DNA of 45,781 nt from an uncultured Alphaproteobacteria bacterium (GTDB taxonomy: Bacteria; Pseudomonadota; Alphaproteobacteria; RF32; CAG-239), in NCBI GenBank assembly GCA_944391725.1, contig CALXUQ010000006.1, positions 1 to 45,781 on the forward strand, in the 5' to 3' direction. The notes below the pieces were generated by a model. The model had not been told where the DNA came from, ran no database searches, and was given only the letters and a program-made list of their open reading frames with translations. The position numbers and the translations under genes were made by a program. Below are positions 25,864 through 34,316 of this stretch, piece after piece (within the stretch, counting starts at the first letter, position 1; each line of letters opens with the position of its first letter).

Positions 25864-25903
25864 TTATATACAGGCTAAAAACTTATCCAGACTCTGTGGA
25901 TAT
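25864..25903. promoter_or_regulatory. Group of near-match DnaA boxes
   Basis: TTATATACA (25864), TTATCCAGA (25883) and TGTGGATAT (25895, minus) each differ from TTATNCACA at one base. Confidence 0.6.
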
Positions 25904-25948
25904 CAAAATCTATCAACAAACCTCATAAAATTAAGTTTACAAATTTTG

Positions 25949-25963
25949 TTAATGATTTTTTAA
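25949..25963. promoter_or_regulatory. CtrA box 1
   Basis: TTAA-N7-TTAA, the full consensus for the cell-cycle regulator CtrA, which blocks origin firing in Caulobacter. A GANTC site (25965) separates it from box 2. Confidence 0.7.
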
Positions 25964-25969
25964 CGATTC

Positions 25970-25984
25970 TTAAAAAGTGGTTAA
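25970..25984. promoter_or_regulatory. CtrA box 2
   Basis: Second perfect TTAA-N7-TTAA, 21 bp (two helical turns) from box 1, so both would sit on the same face of the DNA. Confidence 0.7.
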
Positions 25985-26020
25985 CTTTTGATTCACATTT
26001 TTACTCACAAAATTATAACC

Positions 26021-26054
26021 TCTGGATAACCATGTTTATCAAAAATAATCCACA
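26021..26054. promoter_or_regulatory. Near-match DnaA boxes, rho side
   Basis: TCTGGATAA (26021, the inverse of TTATCCAGA) and TAATCCACA (26046), each one base away from the DnaA consensus. Confidence 0.55.
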
Positions 26055-26117
26055 AGACTAACAGGTATATACTAATACAAATACTTTTTTTAAATTTATA
26101 GATTGGGCCCTTCGGGC

Positions 26118-26126
26118 TGTGTATAA
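26118..26126 (-). promoter_or_regulatory. DnaA box next to the rho promoter
   Basis: TGTGTATAA, the inverse of TTATACACA and a perfect match. It ends 6 bp before the -35 of the rho promoter, so bound DnaA could affect rho transcription. Confidence 0.75.
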
Positions 26127-26132
26127 AAAAAA

Positions 26133-26161
26133 TTGACAATCAAGAAAATCCAAGTTATAAA
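26133..26161 (+). promoter_or_regulatory. Probable rho promoter
   Basis: TTGACA at 26133-26138 and TATAAA at 26156-26161, spacer 17 bp. It leaves a leader of about 65 bases that includes a small hairpin (GGACA/TGTCC, about 26177-26192). Confidence 0.7.
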
Positions 26162-26234
26162 AAAAATCACCTACCGGACATTTTATTGTCCTTATATATA
26201 ATATATTCTTCACGTCTATACATCAAGGTATTTC

Positions 26235-27488
26235 ATGAATTTAAAAGAATTAAAACAAAAATCCCCTCAGGAGTTGTTAACACAAGCCGAAGATTTGGGT
26301 ATTGATGACGCATCTTCCATGCGTGTTCAAGATTTAATGTTTGCAATCTTAAAAAAAGTTGCCGGAGAAGATAATACCATCTGCGGTGAAGGTGTAATTG
26401 AAGTTTTGCAAGATGGTTTTGGTTTTTTGCGCTCCGCAGAATCCAATTATTTGGCCGGTCCTGATGATATTTACGTTTCTCCCGCCCAAGTTAAAAAATT
26501 TGGTTTGCGCACCGGTGATACCGTTGAAGGTGAGATTAGAGCTCCGCGCGATAATGAGCGCTATTTTGCCTTAACCAAAATTAATGCAATTAACTTTCAA
26601 GACCCCGAAAAATCCAAACTTCGGGTTAATTTTGATAACTTAACTCCGCTTTATCCAACCGAAAAATTAGATTTTGACATTATTAATGGTGAAAAAGACT
26701 ATACTACTCGGGTGATTGACTTAATTGCTCCACAAGGAAAAGGACAACGCGGACTTATTGTAGCTCCTCCGCGTACCGGTAAAACCGTGATGTTGCAAAA
26801 TATTGCTCATGCCATTGCTGTTAATCACCCTGAAGCTTATTTAATGGTTTTATTGATTGATGAGCGCCCTGAAGAAGTTACCGATATGACGCGTTCGGTT
26901 AAAGGTGAAGTTATTTCTTCAACCTTTGATGAACCGGCTGCTCGCCATGTTCAAGTGGCAGAAATGGTAATTGAAAAAGCCAAACGCTTGGTAGAAACCA
27001 AAAAAGACGTTATCATTTTGTTAGATTCTATCACCCGTTTGGGTCGTGCTTATAATACGGTTATTCCCTCATCAGGTAAGGTTTTGACCGGTGGTGTCGA
27101 TGCCAATGCATTGCAACGCCCGAAAAGGTTTTTCGGTGCCGCCCGCAATGTTGAAGAAGGTGGTTCGTTAACCATTATTGCTACTGCTTTGATTGATACC
27201 GGTTCTCGCATGGATGAGGTCATTTTTGAAGAGTTCAAAGGTACAGGTAACTCCGAAATCATTTTGGATCGCAAATTGACCGACAAGCGTTTGTTCCCAA
27301 CCATTGATATCACTCGTTCGGGCACTCGTAAAGAAGAATTGTTGGTTGATAAAGATACCTTGGCCAAGATGTGGGTTTTGCGTCGTGTTCTGATGCAAAT
27401 GGGCATGACCGATGGTATGGAATTTTTGCTTGATAAGCTACGCTTGAGCAAAGATAACAAAGACTTTTTCAATACCATGAATTCTTAA
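26235..27488 (+). CDS. rho: Transcription termination factor Rho
   Basis: A 417-residue hexameric RNA helicase that ends untranslated transcripts. It has the N-terminal helix domain and a cold-shock RNA-binding domain ([18 protein letters not shown], then [19 protein letters not shown]). The P-loop is [12 protein letters not shown], Walker B lies in [16 protein letters not shown], and the Q-loop and R-loop regions ([20 protein letters not shown]) follow. Length is standard. AAGG lies upstream of the ATG. hemE, often on the origin side of rho in alphaproteobacteria, is not here. Confidence 0.98.
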   Translation: MNLKELKQKSPQELLTQAEDLGIDDASSMRVQDLMFAILKKVAGEDNTICGEGVIEVLQDGFGFLRSAESNYLAGPDDIYVSPAQVKKFGLRTGDTVEGEIRAPRDNERYFALTKINAINFQDPEKSKLRVNFDNLTPLYPTEKLDFDIINGEKDYTTRVIDLIAPQGKGQRGLIVAPPRTGKTVMLQNIAHAIAVNHPEAYLMVLLIDERPEEVTDMTRSVKGEVISSTFDEPAARHVQVAEMVIEKAKRLVETKKDVIILLDSITRLGRAYNTVIPSSGKVLTGGVDANALQRPKRFFGAARNVEEGGSLTIIATALIDTGSRMDEVIFEEFKGTGNSEIILDRKLTDKRLFPTIDITRSGTRKEELLVDKDTLAKMWVLRRVLMQMGMTDGMEFLLDKLRLSKDNKDFFNTMNS

Positions 27489-27491
27489 ATT

Positions 27492-27521
27492 AAAAAAGCT
27501 CGGGAAACCGAGCTTTTTTTG
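27492..27521. terminator. Bidirectional terminator after rho
   Basis: AAAAAAGCTCGG / CCGAGCTTTTTT with a GAAA tetraloop (27504-27507). It is shared with the convergent HAD hydrolase gene. Confidence 0.93.
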
Positions 27522-27524
27522 TGC

Positions 27525-28196
27525 TTAGAGCTTAGAAAGTAAGAACCTTTTCAGATCATTCATGGTATAAAAAATATGCTCAATTCCCAAATCTTTCACC
27601 TTCTGAATATATTGCGGATTATTGTTCATCGGACAGCCTAAAAAAGCGATAGTAATCATGTTGGCTTTTAGTCCGGCACTAAGACCGGCTAAAGAATCTT
27701 CAATCACAAAGCAAACATTAGGCTTATATCCGCAGGTTTGAGCCGCCAGTAAGAATAAATCCGGCTTCGGCTTGCCGTGTTGAACTTGCTGAGCGGTAAA
27801 AATTCGATTTTCCGGAAAATAGCGGTTAAAATTGAGCAAATCAAGCTTACGCATGGTTTTATCTAAATTTCCGCCTGTAGCGATGCAGTGTTCAAATTCT
27901 TTGAGCTTAAAAATCTCAACCACATTCTCAACCGGACGCATATCTTTCATAGCTTCCCAATCAAGTTTTTTCAGTTCCATTAAGAATTGGTCATTAATTT
28001 CGATTCCAAGCTTGGCCAGATTCTCAATTTTGGTTTTGGGACTAAGACCGCCAAGAATTTTATTAGCTTTGGCGAAATCCCAATTAATATTAAAAAATTT
28101 TTTAAGCAAAATTTGCCAGTTTTTAATCCAAAGATGTTCGGTGTCAGAAATTACCCCGTCAAAATCCCAAATAATTAGTTTAGATTGTTCTGTCAT
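27525..28196 (-). CDS. HAD-superfamily hydrolase (phosphoglucomutase/phosphatase-like)
   Basis: A 223-residue haloacid-dehalogenase subfamily IA protein. Motif I IIWDFDGVISDTE has the nucleophile Asp11 and Asp13; motif II is CIATGGN; motif III Lys lies in HGKPKPDLFL; motif IV is VIEDSLAGLSAG. A helical cap lies between motifs I and II. Such enzymes are phosphatases or beta-phosphoglucomutases, and the substrate cannot be told from the sequence. It runs against the general direction of this arm. Confidence 0.85.
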   Translation of the reverse strand: MTEQSKLIIWDFDGVISDTEHLWIKNWQILLKKFFNINWDFAKANKILGGLSPKTKIENLAKLGIEINDQFLMELKKLDWEAMKDMRPVENVVEIFKLKEFEHCIATGGNLDKTMRKLDLLNFNRYFPENRIFTAQQVQHGKPKPDLFLLAAQTCGYKPNVCFVIEDSLAGLSAGLKANMITIAFLGCPMNNNPQYIQKVKDLGIEHIFYTMNDLKRFLLSKL

Positions 28197-28333
28197 AATA
28201 AGCTCACATTATAGTTGTAAAAAATTGAGTCCGCCTAAAGCCCGTAGAGAGGTTTTTTATCGATTCTATGACACATAACTTAACAACAAGTAAATTTCCT
28301 CTCTGGAGTCAAAAAAAAGGCCTTTTTTAAAAC

Positions 28334-28362
28334 TTGCAAGATTTTTTAACTCCGACTATAAC
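28334..28362 (+). promoter_or_regulatory. Probable mnmE promoter
   Basis: TTGCAA at 28334-28339 and TATAAC at 28357-28362, spacer 17 bp, 26 bp before the start codon. The context ACTTGCAA plus a T run is shared with the promoter before mnmG. Confidence 0.55.
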
Positions 28363-28387
28363 ATTTTAAGCAAATAAAGGAGAGAAA

Positions 28388-29731
28388 ATGAACGCACAAA
28401 CTATCTATGCCCTTTCAACTGTATATGGCAAATCCGGAGTTGCGGTAGTCAGAATTTCCGGAGACAATGCTTTGGAAGCCATAAAGTTGATGACAGATAT
28501 TAAAGTTGATAAAATCAAGCCGCGCTATGCTTACTTTTGCCGGTTAAAATCCGTTTCGGATGGTCGATTGCTTGATAAATGCCTTGTCTTGTATTTTAAG
28601 GGTCCAAATTCGTTTAATGGGGAAGATATCGTCGAGTTTCAGATTCACGGCTCACGGGCGGTAATTTCTGGAGTCCTTGATAGCTTGGCCGGTATCAAAG
28701 ATTTTAGGTTGGCTGAACCAGGTGAATTTTCCAAACGTGCTTTCTACCATGGAAAAATGGATTTAACCGAGGCGGAAGGGCTGGCAGATTTGATTGATGC
28801 CGAAACGACCGAACAGCAAAAATACGCAATTCGTCAGATGGATGGAGAATTAAAGGAGCTGTACTCCGGCTGGAGGAATGAGCTGGTTAAAGTGTTAGCT
28901 CATTTAGAAGCCTTTATAGATTTTCCCGATGAAGATATTCCATCTTCAATAATGAGCGATATGAAAAACACTGTATTTAAAGTAGAAAACTCCATCGTTG
29001 AGCATTTGAAAGGCGATAACATTGGTGAAAGGTTGCGCGAAGGCTTTCGGGTTGTAATAGTTGGCCCGCCCAATGCCGGAAAATCAAGCTTACTAAATGC
29101 CGTTGCCAAAAGAGAGGCGGTGATAGTATCTGACATCGCCGGTACCACGCGCGATGCTATAGATATTCACTTGGACTTAGGTGGTTATCCGGTCATGTTT
29201 ACCGATACGGCCGGTTTGCGTGAAGCTGAAGAAGAAATTGAGAAAAAAGGCATTGCGGTAGCCTATGAGAAAATCAAAAATGCCGATTTGGTTATTTGTT
29301 TGTTTGATGCTTCAAAAGACTCTGTTCAAATCTTTGATAATTTGAAAAAATCTTTAAAAGACAATACATTGTTTGTAGCAAATAAATGTGATAAATTAAC
29401 ATTTGAACAGTGTTCCGAATTGCAAAAATCTGGTTGCCTCTGCATTTCCGCCAAAGAAAAACAAGGTGTTGAGGCCGTGCTGTTTGCCGTATCCGAGCAA
29501 ATCAAACAACGCTTTACCTCAAATTCTAACTTGCTGATTACCCGTAAGCGTTACCGTGAGGCTTTGCAAGAAGTGGTCGAAAATCTGGAAAACTTTAGTT
29601 TTGATAAAGACATTGAGTTAACAGCTGAAGACATTCGTTTGGCCGCTCGCGCTTTGGGCAAAATCACCGGACAAGTTGAGGTTGATGAAATCTTAGACCG
29701 CATCTTTGGTGATTTTTGTATCGGCAAATAG
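28388..29731 (+). CDS. mnmE: tRNA modification GTPase MnmE
   Basis: A 447-residue GTPase that, with MnmG, makes 5-carboxymethylaminomethyl-uridine at the wobble base of tRNAs. The folate-binding N-terminus begins TIYALSTVYGKSGVAVVRISG. The G domain has VVIVGPPNAGKSSLLNAV (about 222-239), IAGTTRDAID, DTAGLR and NKCD, and the protein ends in the family's C-[IL]-GK tail (FCIGK). AAAGGAGAG precedes the ATG. One copy of the AACACTGTATTTAAA motif is inside (28967). Confidence 0.97.
   Translation: MNAQTIYALSTVYGKSGVAVVRISGDNALEAIKLMTDIKVDKIKPRYAYFCRLKSVSDGRLLDKCLVLYFKGPNSFNGEDIVEFQIHGSRAVISGVLDSLAGIKDFRLAEPGEFSKRAFYHGKMDLTEAEGLADLIDAETTEQQKYAIRQMDGELKELYSGWRNELVKVLAHLEAFIDFPDEDIPSSIMSDMKNTVFKVENSIVEHLKGDNIGERLREGFRVVIVGPPNAGKSSLLNAVAKREAVIVSDIAGTTRDAIDIHLDLGGYPVMFTDTAGLREAEEEIEKKGIAVAYEKIKNADLVICLFDASKDSVQIFDNLKKSLKDNTLFVANKCDKLTFEQCSELQKSGCLCISAKEKQGVEAVLFAVSEQIKQRFTSNSNLLITRKRYREALQEVVENLENFSFDKDIELTAEDIRLAARALGKITGQVEVDEILDRIFGDFCIGK
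28967..28981 (+). repeat. AACACTGTATTTAAA motif, copy in mnmE
   Basis: Exact consensus, read in frame as Asn-Thr-Val-Phe-Lys. Confidence 0.6.
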
Positions 29732-29750
29732 CTTGAGCCGCCACTGGCAC

Positions 29751-29779
29751 AACGGCTTTCTTAGGAAAGCCGTTTTTTA
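29751..29779 (+). terminator. Intrinsic terminator of mnmE
   Basis: AACGGCTTTC (29751-29760) / GAAAGCCGTT (29765-29774) with a TTAG loop and a T run. Confidence 0.93.
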
Positions 29780-29808
29780 TTGACATATCAAAAAGCTACA
29801 GTTATATA
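29780..29808 (+). promoter_or_regulatory. Strong promoter for the gene at 29841
   Basis: TTGACA (29780-29785), a 17-bp spacer and TATATA (29803-29808). It starts directly after the mnmE terminator. Confidence 0.75.
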
Positions 29809-29840
29809 TAGGTCAAAAGGAATCATTAATTTTTAAGTTT

Positions 29841-30200
29841 ATGGAAAAAATTATTACACTGTTTGGCAATAATATTCCCAAACCTGAAAATTTAGCCGCG
29901 GATATCAAAAAATTTACCGCCGATTGCAAACTTCCTCTGGGATATTTGAACGACATCGCCGAATTGCTTACCTATCATCCAAAGTACAAGTTAAACTATT
30001 CGGAAAAACTCACGGAATGCCAAAAGGCTGCCAGATACTTAATTTTTTTATTAAAACAATATTATTCAGATAACCAAAAACTCATCTCAACCGTACAAAC
30101 GGCCGGAAGATATCTATGCTGGTGCAGGCATTATATACCGCAGTTGGTTACGGATAAAGAGTTGGTTGATTTTATCTGGTCGATAAATCAAGCAAAATGA
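29841..30200 (+). CDS. Small hypothetical protein between mnmE and mnmG
   Basis: A 119-residue soluble, helical protein (FTADCKLPLGYLNDIAELL, KAARYLIFLLKQYYS). It has four Cys and no signal peptide. I do not recognise it. It has its own consensus promoter and its own terminator, so it is an independent single-gene unit placed between two genes that usually act together. No ribosome binding site stands out. Confidence 0.7.
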   Translation: MEKIITLFGNNIPKPENLAADIKKFTADCKLPLGYLNDIAELLTYHPKYKLNYSEKLTECQKAARYLIFLLKQYYSDNQKLISTVQTAGRYLCWCRHYIPQLVTDKELVDFIWSINQAK

Positions 30201-30206
30201 TTATAA

Positions 30207-30240
30207 AACTGCCTTCATAATATTTGAAGGTAGTTATTTT
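30207..30240 (+). terminator. Terminator of the gene at 29841-30200
   Basis: AACTGCCTTC (30207-30216) pairs with GAAGGTAGTT (30226-30235), with one G-U pair in the RNA, and TATTTTTAT follows. Confidence 0.85.
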
Positions 30241-30254
30241 TATAAATTAAACAC

Positions 30255-30283
30255 TTGCAAATTTTTTGCTGATATATTATACC
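30255..30283 (+). promoter_or_regulatory. Probable mnmG promoter
   Basis: TTGCAA (30255-30260), 17 bp, TATACC (30278-30283). Same -35 and spacing as the mnmE promoter. Confidence 0.5.
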
Positions 30284-30311
30284 CAAGAAAAAAATAATTT
30301 GGGCTAACATA

Positions 30312-32162
30312 ATGAATAATAAAGATTTTGATGTAATAGTTGTTGGTGGAGGTCATGCCGGATGTGAGGCTTGTGCCGCTGCCGCGCGTGTAGGTGCTAA
30401 AACGGCTTTGGTGACCCATAAAATCAGCACCATTGGTGAAATGTCATGCAATCCGGCCATTGGCGGATTAGGTAAGGGTCATTTGGTAAGAGAAATAGAT
30501 GCCCTGGACGGACTGATGGCAAGAGTGATTGATAAAGCCGGTATACAGTTTCGTATGCTTAATGCCTCTAAGGGTCCGGCAGTGCGAGGTCCTCGTGCCC
30601 AGGCCGACCGTAAATTATATAAAAAATATATGCTCGAGGCACTAAAGGAGCAGGATAATTTAAGTTTGATAGAAGCCGCGGTTGAAGGTTTGATTGTGCA
30701 TGACAATCGGGTTGAAGGTGTCGTTTTGGCTGATGGTCAAGAGTTAAGGTCAAAAGCGGTTATTTTGACTTCAGGGACGTTTTTGAACGGTGTAATGTTT
30801 ATCGGGCACGAAACCAGCATTGGCGGCAGGGTTGGTGATGTTAGCTGTGTTGGTATAACACCGTATTTAAAGTCTTTAGGGCTCAAAGTCGGCCGTCTTA
30901 AAACCGGTACCCCTGCCCGATTAGACGGCAAAACGATTGATTGGGATATTTTGGAGAGCCAAGAAGGCGACAATCCACCCGAGCCTTTTTCTTATCTGAC
31001 TAAAGAAATTACTAACCCGCAAATTAAGTGCTATATTACCCATACTAACGAGAAAACACACCAAATTATCCGTGATAACTTTAGTAAATGTGCATTGTTT
31101 TCAGGCTTAATAACCGGAATTGGACCGCGTTATTGTCCCAGCATTGAAGATAAATTGGTCAAATTTGCCGACCGCACCAGCCACCAGATATTTTTGGAGC
31201 CAGAGGGGTTAGATACGGACGTGGTTTATCCCAATGGAATTTCAACATCACTGCCGGCAGATGTGCAAGATCAGTTTATTCATACCATTAGAGGGTTGGA
31301 GAAAGTGCGAATTTTGCGCCCTGCCTATGCCATTGAGTATGATTATGTTGACCCTCAGGAATTGGACAATCGGCTGAGTTGCAAAAAAGTTCCGGGACTG
31401 TTTTTAGCCGGCCAAATTAACGGCACCACCGGATACGAAGAAGCTGCCGCCCAAGGATTGCTGGCAGGTATTAATGCCGGTTTGTATGCTTTAGATAAAG
31501 GAAGTTTTAGCATTGACCGCAGCGAGGCTTATATTGGGGTGATGGTTGACGATTTAATCACCAAAGGCGTTGACGAGCCCTACCGTATGTTTACTTCGCG
31601 CTCAGAATACCGACTGTATTTGAGGGCTGACAATGCCGATGCGAGGTTGACTGAAAAAGGTTGGCAAATTGGCTGTGTTAGTGAGTATAGATACAGTGTA
31701 TTTAAAGATAAAATGGCACAAATTGAGCATTATCGTAAACTCTGTAATCAGTTATATATTAGTCCCAATGAGCTGGAAGAAAAATTTGGCATTAAGACCA
31801 AGAAAGACGGCAGTCGCCGCAGTGCATTTAATGTGATGTCCTATCCCGAAGTTTCACGTGAAACAATCACCACCATCTGGCCTGAGCTGAGCTCAATGGC
31901 TGAAAGTATTTATGAAGAAATCGAGATTGAGGCTAAATATTCCGGCTATCTGAAACGCCAAATGGCTGATATTGAGGTTTTCAAAAAAGATGAAAATCTT
32001 AAGATTCGAGAAGATATTGATTATAGCAAGATTGGCGGACTATCTCGAGAGATGGTGGCTAAATTGACCAAGGTTCGCCCTGCTACTATCGGTGAAGCAT
32101 CTCGAATCCCCGGAGTAACACCGGCAGCGATTATGGCGGTGCTAGGTTACATTAATAAATAG
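30312..32162 (+). CDS. mnmG: tRNA uridine 5-carboxymethylaminomethyl modification enzyme MnmG
   Basis: A 616-residue FAD enzyme, partner of MnmE in wobble-uridine modification. The FAD-binding motif [16 protein letters not shown] opens the protein; [36 protein letters not shown] and [11 protein letters not shown] follow. The C-terminus has ARLTEKG and the closing [11 protein letters not shown]. Length is standard. Two AACACTGTATTTAAA-type motifs (30857, 31692) and a parS-like site (31850) lie in the coding sequence. Confidence 0.98.
   Translation: MNNKDFDVIVVGGGHAGCEACAAAARVGAKTALVTHKISTIGEMSCNPAIGGLGKGHLVREIDALDGLMARVIDKAGIQFRMLNASKGPAVRGPRAQADRKLYKKYMLEALKEQDNLSLIEAAVEGLIVHDNRVEGVVLADGQELRSKAVILTSGTFLNGVMFIGHETSIGGRVGDVSCVGITPYLKSLGLKVGRLKTGTPARLDGKTIDWDILESQEGDNPPEPFSYLTKEITNPQIKCYITHTNEKTHQIIRDNFSKCALFSGLITGIGPRYCPSIEDKLVKFADRTSHQIFLEPEGLDTDVVYPNGISTSLPADVQDQFIHTIRGLEKVRILRPAYAIEYDYVDPQELDNRLSCKKVPGLFLAGQINGTTGYEEAAAQGLLAGINAGLYALDKGSFSIDRSEAYIGVMVDDLITKGVDEPYRMFTSRSEYRLYLRADNADARLTEKGWQIGCVSEYRYSVFKDKMAQIEHYRKLCNQLYISPNELEEKFGIKTKKDGSRRSAFNVMSYPEVSRETITTIWPELSSMAESIYEEIEIEAKYSGYLKRQMADIEVFKKDENLKIREDIDYSKIGGLSREMVAKLTKVRPATIGEASRIPGVTPAAIMAVLGYINK
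30857..30871 (+). repeat. AACACTGTATTTAAA motif, first copy in mnmG
   Basis: One base differs (AACACCG...). Read in another frame than the mnmE copy, as Thr-Pro-Tyr-Leu. Confidence 0.6.
31692..31706 (+). repeat. AACACTGTATTTAAA motif, second copy in mnmG
   Basis: Two bases differ (TACAGTG...). The GTATTTAAA core is intact, and it is read as Tyr-Ser-Val-Phe-Lys. Confidence 0.5.
31850..31865. promoter_or_regulatory. parS-like site in mnmG
   Basis: AGTTTCACGTGAAACA, one base from the consensus TGTTTCACGTGAAACA, the centromere-like site bound by ParB. The 14-bp core palindrome is perfect. Confidence 0.85.
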
Positions 32163-32169
32163 GTGCAAT

Positions 32170-32796
32170 ATGGAACAATTACTTTCTCGCAACGATGCTC
32201 AAGAAATGCTTGAAAGTATAATTTCCGAGCGTAATTCATCTGCTCACCCCTTCCGTCCCGAATGGGAACAAGAGTTTCGTGCTCATTCCGGCGCGGTTGC
32301 TCATATTGCCGAAACAATCGCCTTCAAAACACTGTATTTAAACTCTGAAAAAGCTTATATTTTGGGACTTTTGCACGATTGCGGCAAATATCAAGATGAA
32401 TATGCCTGCCACAAGTTTCATGGCTTGGCAGGATATTATTATATGCTCGAAAAAGGCTATCCAGATTTGGCACGTGCCTCCCTCACCCATACATTTTATA
32501 AAAAAGACTTTGAGCCAAATGAATATCCATTCCCGCCGGATGATTTGAAAATATGCCGCCGGCTCTTGCAAGATATTAAATACGATGACTACGATTTATT
32601 GTTGCAATTATCCGATATGATAAATGACATGGGGAAAACCTGCACTATCGAATATCGCATTCAAAGTGTTTGCACACGACGCAATATAACCCCAAAAAAT
32701 TATGCTTGGGTAGAAAGAATTCTAAAAAATATCAAACATCATTTTGACCAACAATGCGGTTGTGATATCTATTCTATGTTTGATATATTAAAATAA
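32170..32796 (+). CDS. HD-domain phosphohydrolase
   Basis: A 208-residue protein with an HD metal-binding pattern: HSGAVAHIAETIAFK (first His), LGLLHDCGKYQDEY (the HD pair), HGLAGYYYM, and LQLSDMINDMG for the last Asp. Such proteins cleave nucleotides or other phosphoesters; this one resembles uncharacterised HDIG/YqeK-like proteins. It follows mnmG by 7 bp with AGGTG upstream and is cotranscribed with it. The AACACTGTATTTAAA motif is at 32328. Confidence 0.82.
   Translation: MEQLLSRNDAQEMLESIISERNSSAHPFRPEWEQEFRAHSGAVAHIAETIAFKTLYLNSEKAYILGLLHDCGKYQDEYACHKFHGLAGYYYMLEKGYPDLARASLTHTFYKKDFEPNEYPFPPDDLKICRRLLQDIKYDDYDLLLQLSDMINDMGKTCTIEYRIQSVCTRRNITPKNYAWVERILKNIKHHFDQQCGCDIYSMFDILK
32328..32342 (+). 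repeat. AACACTGTATTTAAA motif, copy in the HD gene
   Basis: Exact consensus, in the frame that encodes Thr-Leu-Tyr-Leu. Confidence 0.6.
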
Positions 32797-32868
32797 AAAC
32801 TGACGATTTATTAATCATTTTCTGATAACTTGACTTCATTGTAAAAATAAATTTCTCACGGTGAAGTT

Positions 32869-34296
32869 ATGGAAGTTGCAAATTCCCCCTTTTTTATTCC
32901 CGAATTGCTAAGCATTCGAGGCGGCAATCCGGTTTATGGTTCGGTTAATATCAGTGGTGCCAAAAATGCCATTCTCGGGTTAATGGCTGCCTCTTTGTTA
33001 ACTGACGAACCTGTGACTATCAACAATGTTCCTTATATCAGCGACGTGTTGGAGATGGGACATATTATGAAAGAATTAGGTGTTGATGTTCGCTATGCTC
33101 CGCAAAAACGCATCTTATATTTACACGCTCGCAAAATAACCAGCAATGTTATTTCCGAAAAGGCGGTGCATTTTCGTGCCAGTTATTATCTTTGGGGTTC
33201 GCTTTTAGCTCGCTTTGTGCATACCGGCGAGTTTGATTCTTTGAAAGTTTTGATGCCCGGAGGTTGCTCTTTTGGTGGCAAACGAAGGACTGACTTCCAC
33301 GAACAACTCATCAAATCGGTGTTTAATGCCGAAATTAGTGAAGAACCATATAACAGCCGTCATTATCTATGCTTTAGCTTGCCTAAAAACAAGGTTCTTG
33401 GCGGAAATCCGGTTTATGCCACCTTTAAGGCCTCTCACGGCGCCACCTATCACTGGATGCTTTCGGTTGCCGGTGCCAGCGAGATAAAAATGATGTATAA
33501 TTCATCAATGGAACCCGAAATTTCCAACCTGATGATGATGCTTCAGCAAATGGGACTGAGGTTGTCCGGTAATGAGCGTACCGGTCTGATTTATGACGGC
33601 AAAAATCGTGGTTTGCTGCATGGCGGAACTTTTTATGCTATTCCCGACCGCATGGAAGCTGCGACCTATGCCTTGTTGGCCGTTGGTACCAAAGGTGAAA
33701 TCCAAATTGAAAACATCAATTTTGATAACTGCCGCCCATGGTTTAGCCAGCTTTATAATATGTTTGAATCCGGTGTTTACTATTCGCCGGATAAGACCCA
33801 GCTAAATCTTAATTTCCGCAATCGTTCCGATTTTAGCGGCGTGATAATGCAAATGTCGCCCTTCCCCGGCATGGAAACCGATTTACAGCAAATTTGGACC
33901 CCGATACTGGGTCAGGCCTCAAGTGAATCTTTTATTGCCGACTTAATTTGGCCGGGACGAATAGCCCACTTAGAGCAAATGCGCAAATTTGGACTTCAAA
34001 CTGAGGCTGAGCAAAGAGAAGTCAAGGTCAGTCAGGAAATGTCAGATAAAGTATTACTGGTCAAAATTAAACCCTCGCAGTACAAAGCCGCCGATGTTGA
34101 AGGCATGGATTTGCGCGGCACCATGGGGTTGATTATTATGGCCGCCATGACTGAAGGCAAAAGCAAAATTACCACACCGAGTTATGCATTGCGCGGCTAT
34201 CCTAATCTGATTAAGAATCTGCAAGATTTAGGTGTAAATATCAGCGCCTCAGCCAAAGGTACAAAAATTGATGCCCTCCCCGAATATGTTGGCTAA
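32869..34296 (+). CDS. murA: Divergent MurA-family enolpyruvyl transferase
   Basis: A 475-residue protein of the MurA (UDP-GlcNAc enolpyruvyl transferase) family, the first committed step of peptidoglycan synthesis. Key residues appear kept: Lys32 in ISGAKNA, Arg103 in HFRASYYLWG, Cys133 in MPGGCSFGG (the PEP/fosfomycin Cys), Asp338 in GMETDLQQ and Arg372 in LEQMRKFG. It is about 55 residues longer than typical MurA, and the loop after Cys133 (GGKRRTDFHEQ) is unusual. It could be the main MurA of a divergent lineage or a paralog with another substrate. No clear promoter was seen in the 72-bp gap upstream. Confidence 0.82.
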   Translation: MEVANSPFFIPELLSIRGGNPVYGSVNISGAKNAILGLMAASLLTDEPVTINNVPYISDVLEMGHIMKELGVDVRYAPQKRILYLHARKITSNVISEKAVHFRASYYLWGSLLARFVHTGEFDSLKVLMPGGCSFGGKRRTDFHEQLIKSVFNAEISEEPYNSRHYLCFSLPKNKVLGGNPVYATFKASHGATYHWMLSVAGASEIKMMYNSSMEPEISNLMMMLQQMGLRLSGNERTGLIYDGKNRGLLHGGTFYAIPDRMEAATYALLAVGTKGEIQIENINFDNCRPWFSQLYNMFESGVYYSPDKTQLNLNFRNRSDFSGVIMQMSPFPGMETDLQQIWTPILGQASSESFIADLIWPGRIAHLEQMRKFGLQTEAEQREVKVSQEMSDKVLLVKIKPSQYKAADVEGMDLRGTMGLIIMAAMTEGKSKITTPSYALRGYPNLIKNLQDLGVNISASAKGTKIDALPEYVG

Positions 34297-34316
34297 AAGA
34301 ACTATTGGAGCAAGTA

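Larger units (their letters stand above)
25741..26234. other. Chromosomal replication origin (oriC) region
   Basis: A 494-bp gene-free, AT-rich stretch between coaE and rho. It contains three perfect DnaA boxes (25771, 25794, 26118), at least five near-matches, two perfect CtrA boxes (25949, 25970), and GANTC sites at 25890, 25965 and 25990. Its place between dnaQ-coaE and rho-mnmE-mnmG-rsmG-parAB, and the switch of gene direction around it, match alphaproteobacterial origins. Identification rests on motifs and context. Confidence 0.88.

Noticed and set aside
28305-28353. Inverted repeat GGAGT...ACTCC with A and T runs before mnmE
   Set aside because: Long loop, mostly A-T pairs and overlap with the probable promoter; could be chance.
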